IMG/VR virus record: IMGVR_UViG_3300036852_000210
Coordinates: 1 to 47,407 of that record
From: a virus
Length of the DNA stretch: 47,407 nt
Direction: 5' to 3' (one strand)
The notes beneath the pieces are model-generated. The model did no database searches. It had not been told where the DNA came from and worked only from the letters and a program-made list of their open reading frames with translations. The position numbers and the translations under genes are program-made. Positions within the stretch are counted from its first letter, which is position 1. Every line of letters begins with the position of its first letter. Below are positions 44,357 through 47,407 of this stretch, piece by piece.

Positions 44357-45144
44357 GCCGGAAACGGCGGCAAGCGATTCTTTCCCTTGCCCTTGTTGTA
44401 TTCGCTCACGATGGTCCGGGCTGCGGCGACGGGGACGTTGGTCGCATCGACCTTGGAGCGATCCCGCGCGCGCCCAATCATCTTTGCCGGCCCCCCAGAC
44501 TTAGCGAGGCACGCCGCCATCATCTTGTCGTCCATGGCCCCATTGTATTCATTGCAGACAAGAGCCAGTCCCCGAAGCAGGCTGTTATGGTAGGCGTCTC
44601 GATCCTTGCCCCATGCGTTCTTGAGGAGCGTGATAACGCGATCTAGGGCAGCCGGGCCGCCCGTTTTGTCGATGATCCAGTCACACGCAGCCACGGCGGC
44701 GACATTTCCCTCTTCTGTACCGGCTGCGATTTTCAGCCCGTGGTTGTAGAGCGTACCATGCACTGTGCGCGCCCTCCACTCTCCCGCCTTGACCCGCACG
44801 AGGTAACTGGCAATCGAGGTCCACTTCTTCTGGGTGTTCAGCAGCAGAGAGCGCTTGGCCAGTTCTGCCGCAGTGACATTCTCATAGACGCGGCAGTAAA
44901 CCTGTTGATCTTCACCCAATGCCTTCCCCGCGGCATACCATCGGTGCTGACCATCCCAGATCAGGTAATCCCGGGCCGTCTTGAGGACATATAACTCACC
45001 GAACGCATCGGGATCAAAAGCCGCAGCGATAGCTTCCGCATGTGCTTTGACCAGCGAACGCTGGATGTCGGGATGCGGTCGGAGCTGGTCGATCCGCAGC
45101 CATTCGTGCGTGTAGTCTGGCTGCGGCATGGTGGTCTTACTCAT
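44353..45144 (-). CDS. ParB/Srx-like protein 2
   Basis: 263 residues. N-terminal ParB/sulfiredoxin-type fold: WLRIDQLRPHPDIQRSL and WDGQHRWYAAGKAL (63-76, the D-G-x-H-R box). The C-terminal 170 residues are helical and contain no clear helix-turn-helix. ParB-like proteins bind or hydrolyse nucleotides and some act as nucleases or transcription factors. It is coupled by ATGA to the other ParB-like gene. Confidence 0.7.
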   Translation of the reverse strand: MSKTTMPQPDYTHEWLRIDQLRPHPDIQRSLVKAHAEAIAAAFDPDAFGELYVLKTARDYLIWDGQHRWYAAGKALGEDQQVYCRVYENVTAAELAKRSLLLNTQKKWTSIASYLVRVKAGEWRARTVHGTLYNHGLKIAAGTEEGNVAAVAACDWIIDKTGGPAALDRVITLLKNAWGKDRDAYHNSLLRGLALVCNEYNGAMDDKMMAACLAKSGGPAKMIGRARDRSKVDATNVPVAAARTIVSEYNKGKGKNRLPPFPA

Positions 45145-45884
45145 CGTTCACACTCCGTGATGAATCGGGTGAGATCGGTTCGCACATCCCGAAGCCTGGT
45201 CGCCCATTCGGAACGACGCTTGTCGCCGTTCATCTGAGGCAACGCCTCGGTTAAGAGTTCGGTGAGGTTGACGATGGATTCCACAGTACGATGGATACGC
45301 TCCGCTGCTGCCTTCACGGGGTTCCGGTTCGTGTGCTGATTGCGGTGCACCTTGGGGGGGGCGGTCATAGCAGCCCGCTGCTCCGCGTCGGGGAGCTTTG
45401 AAATTTTCGCAGCAGGGTAAACCGCCATCTCTCCCCGTTCTACCGCCGCCGCTAATTCTGGAATGCCGTCACGCCTCACAATGCGAGCCTCACCAATAGT
45501 CGATTTGCCCACGTTCAATAGCTTGGCGGCAGCGTCCAGGGACATCGTTCCGGATTTGGAACGATCTTCTTTGTTCCTGCTAGTGCCCGAAGCGGCAATC
45601 TTTTCAGCGACCATTGCTCGCTGGCTGTCGTTCAGGTGCCTACGATGCAAATTGAGCGAGACAACATAGGCCGTCAGGCTCCTTTCCTCGCCCGTCCATT
45701 CACGCACCAGCGGCTTGCGGCTCAACTCCTCACAGGCTCTGGCACGGTGTACACCGTCAATCACTTGCCCACGCCAGAGGGTGATAGGCTCGCGCTGGCC
45801 GTTTTCCCGGATGTCTTCCTTGAGCGCGTTGTACTGCGCTTCGATCATCGGCGGAAACAGTTGCGCTACTGGATGCACGTTCAT
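45141..45884 (-). CDS. ParB-like protein 1 with HTH
   Basis: 247 residues. ParB N-domain: LFPPMIEAQYNALKEDIREN and VIDGVHRARA (the DG-H-R-RA box at 43-50), then AYVVSLNLHRRHLND and a helix-turn-helix (LDAAAKLLNVGKSTIGEARI). The rest is a helical tail. This is the ParB/KorB layout. The canonical GERR phosphate motif is here DGVHR. No ParA gene was found, so it probably controls transcription or phage DNA rather than partition. Coupled to ParB-like 2 by ATGA. Confidence 0.75.
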   Translation of the reverse strand: MNVHPVAQLFPPMIEAQYNALKEDIRENGQREPITLWRGQVIDGVHRARACEELSRKPLVREWTGEERSLTAYVVSLNLHRRHLNDSQRAMVAEKIAASGTSRNKEDRSKSGTMSLDAAAKLLNVGKSTIGEARIVRRDGIPELAAAVERGEMAVYPAAKISKLPDAEQRAAMTAPPKVHRNQHTNRNPVKAAAERIHRTVESIVNLTELLTEALPQMNGDKRRSEWATRLRDVRTDLTRFITECER

Positions 45885-46108
45885 GGCTTCTCTGTGTCTC
45901 CCTCTTGCACCGCATCAGGCTCCGCGATTTCGCAGGAACTAAAGGGACCGCCGCGATACGTCACCCGTCGCCCATCGCTCAGTGTGCGATAACTGCCAGG
46001 GCGGTCGTAACGTCGGAGCCACGACACTGCGTTGTCCAATTCGCGCTCAGCAAGTGAGCGAAGGTCTACAAATTCCTCATCAGTCGGCGCTGCTGCTCTT
46101 TGCCTCAT
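45881..46108 (-). CDS. Small acidic/basic protein (75 aa), unknown
   Basis: 75 residues: EFVDLRSLAERELDNAVSWL, RRYDRPGSYRTLSDGRRVTY, then an acidic tail. Beta hairpin around RTLSDGRRVTYRGG. ATGA overlap with the ParB-like gene and with the Cys-rich gene. No known family. Confidence 0.55.
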   Translation of the reverse strand: MRQRAAAPTDEEFVDLRSLAERELDNAVSWLRRYDRPGSYRTLSDGRRVTYRGGPFSSCEIAEPDAVQEGDTEKP

Positions 46109-46299
46109 GCTTCCATGTCTCCCTCTTGCATGGACTCACCCTCCCAATCCTCCAACTCAGATTCCAATTCATCGGCGCAGACACAGCCGGGGAATCCCAA
46201 GGCGCACTTGTTCGGGTCGTATCCGTGCGGACATGGTTCGCGGCATTTTCCCCCAGGATGCAGGGTGCATCGTCCGTCGTGGCAGTAGCCGCAGATCAT
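46105..46299 (-). CDS. Cys-rich small protein (64 aa)
   Basis: 64 residues from ATG 46299, coupled to the membrane peptide upstream (ATGA). CGYCHDGRCTLHPGGKCREP, then CPHGYDPNKCALGFPGCVCA contains nine Cys plus two His, enough for two zinc sites. An acidic tail follows. Probably a zinc-binding host-takeover protein; function unknown. Confidence 0.6.
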   Translation of the reverse strand: MICGYCHDGRCTLHPGGKCREPCPHGYDPNKCALGFPGCVCADELESELEDWEGESMQEGDMEA

Positions 46300-46403
46300 A
46301 CGTTCACCCCTTCGATCACTACCATTGTCACGAAGATGAGAAACGCCACGGCAGCAGCGACTAAGCCGGCGAGCAGGGATAGGACATACCAATCATTACG
46401 CAT
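46296..46403 (-). CDS. 35-aa membrane peptide
   Basis: MRNDWYVLSLLAGLVAAAVA continues with FLIFVTMVVIEGVNV: one strong membrane helix of about 25 residues. The stop overlaps the next ATG (ATGA). Start lies two bases after the previous stop. Function unknown. Confidence 0.6.
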   Translation of the reverse strand: MRNDWYVLSLLAGLVAAAVAFLIFVTMVVIEGVNV

Positions 46404-46405
46404 CG

Positions 46406-46588
46406 TTACGCCTCACTCCGACGGGGCCGCGATTCCTCTAACTCAGCTTCCGTGGGATACCCTGAGGTCTCAATTAATTCCTCGACCAGCTTGCGCACGG
46501 GCTCCATGGCTCGCACCGAGCCATCTGATTTGTGATAGAGGTGGAGGGCCACGGTAAGCCGGACGGTTTCCTCAGGCGTCAGGCTCAT
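46406..46588 (-). CDS. Small acidic helical protein (60 aa), unknown
   Basis: 60 residues: MSLTPEETVRLTVALHLYHK, then VRKLVEELIETSGYPTEAEL. Helical; ATGA overlap upstream. It may belong to a small regulatory or host-takeover set at the start of the early operon. Confidence 0.55.
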   Translation of the reverse strand: MSLTPEETVRLTVALHLYHKSDGSVRAMEPVRKLVEELIETSGYPTEAELEESRPRRSEA

Positions 46589-46755
46589 GCGTCCTCTGCT
46601 TGTTCCGGAGGCGAGGGTTCAACACCACCACTGCCCACACTGCTGACTTCATCCAAGTCGTCGAGGAGATCAATGATCTTCTCTTCCAACTCGATGGCAT
46701 CCTCCAGCGACTCAGCGCGCAGCCAGACGGTGAGGGTTACTTCAAAGCGGCTCAT
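46585..46755 (-). CDS. Small protein (56 aa), unknown
   Basis: 56 residues with ATGA overlaps at both ends (46755 and 46588). MSRFEVTLTVWLRAESLEDA, then IELEEKIIDLLDDLDEVSSV and an acidic, Pro/Ser tail. Beta-alpha start; no family recognised. Confidence 0.6.
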   Translation of the reverse strand: MSRFEVTLTVWLRAESLEDAIELEEKIIDLLDDLDEVSSVGSGGVEPSPPEQAEDA

Positions 46756-47162
46756 GCTGGCCAGCCTGCATTCGTATGGGGGTTTACTGGCGTGAGGTAA
46801 CGGTCGGTCTTACAGCGCTTGCAGCGGAGAGGATCAGTCTCGACCTCATCTCCCCCACATGCATCACACCACATGAAGCCCTTGGGGCGATGCAGGGAGG
46901 TGCGATCCACGTACTGCGGGGGGTCACCCGTGCAATCTCCGTCATGCTCGACCACCCACGGGCCGCATTCCTCACACAGCGCCGTGCGCTCACCCTGGAA
47001 CTCCACAACCTCCAAGGCTTCGGAGCACTCAGGGCAGAGGTAGGTCAATCGCCTGCCGTCCCATAGGATGACGTAGCGGGGGTGCGCCACTTCCGTAGCT
47101 GGAGCGCTACGCACCGCGTTGTCCGGTAAGGAGTTAGATGGGGGCGTAGGAAATGCGGTCAC
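46752..47162 (-). CDS. Double zinc-ribbon protein, second gene of the early operon
   Basis: 136 residues. Two ribbon sites: CPECSEALEVVEFQGERTAL...CEEC and CDACGGDEVETDPLRCKRCK. A Pro/Thr-rich N-terminal 25 residues precede them. Ribbons of this kind often bind DNA, RNA or RNA polymerase. As the second gene transcribed in the early operon it could modify host transcription. ATGA overlaps with both neighbours. Confidence 0.65.
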   Translation of the reverse strand: MTAFPTPPSNSLPDNAVRSAPATEVAHPRYVILWDGRRLTYLCPECSEALEVVEFQGERTALCEECGPWVVEHDGDCTGDPPQYVDRTSLHRPKGFMWCDACGGDEVETDPLRCKRCKTDRYLTPVNPHTNAGWPA

Positions 47163-47368
47163 ACGGCCTCCGAGCCGAGTTCTTCGGCCACCATGCGCCG
47201 AGTGGCGATCTTGATGATGTCCACCGCATCGAAGTCTGTGTGGTCCCGCGCATTACGTCTCCGCGCCACTTCCTCGATTTGCGCGAACTCGTTGGGGGGC
47301 CAGTAGATACGGGACCGCTTGTCCTGCGGTTTGACGGTCCGGGTTTCTGGTGGCAGATTGTCCGTCAT
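47159..47368 (-). CDS. Arc/ribbon-helix-helix-like regulator, first early gene
   Basis: 69 residues from ATG 47368 (equal to position 88); a GTG at 47398 is the alternative but has no Shine-Dalgarno. Basic start (RTVKPQDKRSRIYWPPNEFA), then helices EIARR-type (IEEVARRRNARDHTDFDAVD and IIKIATRRMVAEELG). The order basic strand, helix, helix resembles Arc/MetJ repressors. It is divergent to the XRE repressor across the operator repeats and could be the Cro-like partner of the switch. Confidence 0.55.
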   Translation of the reverse strand: MTDNLPPETRTVKPQDKRSRIYWPPNEFAQIEEVARRRNARDHTDFDAVDIIKIATRRMVAEELGSEAV

Positions 47369-47407
47369 AGTCTGATACATCCCTGTGTGGTCTGACACAG
47401 GACAATG
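47281..47407. repeat. Direct terminal repeat, right copy
   Basis: Identical to bases 1-127 (see the left copy). It carries the start of the early operon and the operator repeats a second time, and shows that the two ends join in the circular genome. Confidence 0.95.

Noticed and set aside
1-47407. CRISPR array or insertion sequence
   Set aside because: No spaced direct-repeat array and no transposase or IS inverted ends were seen.

Overview
The window is one complete, circularly closed genome of a temperate tailed bacteriophage. The first 127 bases are repeated exactly as the last 127, so the circular unit is 47,280 bp. The virion genes are those of a short-tailed (podovirus-like) phage: large terminase, a roughly 770-residue portal, a scaffold, an HK97-type major capsid protein, head-to-tail connector genes, several beta-rich adhesins and a run of internal-virion (ejection) proteins. 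No tape measure, tail tube or sheath was found. The lysogeny genes are a tyrosine integrase, a likely excisionase, an XRE-type repressor and a tRNA-derived attachment site. The host is probably a Gram-negative bacterium, because there are a GH24 lysozyme, candidate spanin/holin genes and a lipoprotein signal. The style of the phage-borne cytochrome c resembles Gemmatimonadota proteins as I remember them; this is a weak, recall-based inference.

Layout. Nearly everything is on the minus strand. A short rightward unit at 125-938 carries the repressor and one or two small proteins. From the other side of the same control region, a leftward early operon runs from about 47368 down to about 30507. 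In order it holds an Arc-like regulator, many small Cys-rich proteins, two ParB-like proteins, HNH and Ref-like nucleases, a tRNA-Thr with an array of tRNA-like folds, a candidate replication initiator, a C5-cytosine methyltransferase, a Lar-like zinc protein, RusA, the excisionase-like gene, the integrase and a cytochrome c lipoprotein. A promoter/operator region at 30388-30506 then precedes the late operon: HNH, TerS, TerL, portal, scaffold, capsid, connectors and adhesins, ejection proteins, then the lysis genes down to 939.

Gene organisation is extremely compact. Most adjacent genes overlap as ATGA, GTGA, TGATG or TAATG. These overlaps fix many starts and reveal a set of genes of 16-59 residues, several of them single-span membrane peptides.

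Most notable observations: (1) a lipoprotein cytochrome c (CXXCH) coupled by a GTGA overlap to the integrase, with a 26-residue hydrophobic peptide directly after it; (2) an attP whose tRNA 3' half lies inside the integrase reading frame, so integration would change the integrase C-terminus and separate int from the cytochrome gene; (3) a gene-free 0.5-kb block with tRNA-Thr(CGU) and three tandem tRNA-sized units, each closed by a 7-bp stem; (4) a 14-bp palindrome identical to the core of bacterial parS in a phage with two ParB-like proteins and no ParA; (5) a compact divergent switch with 20-bp-spaced operator repeats.
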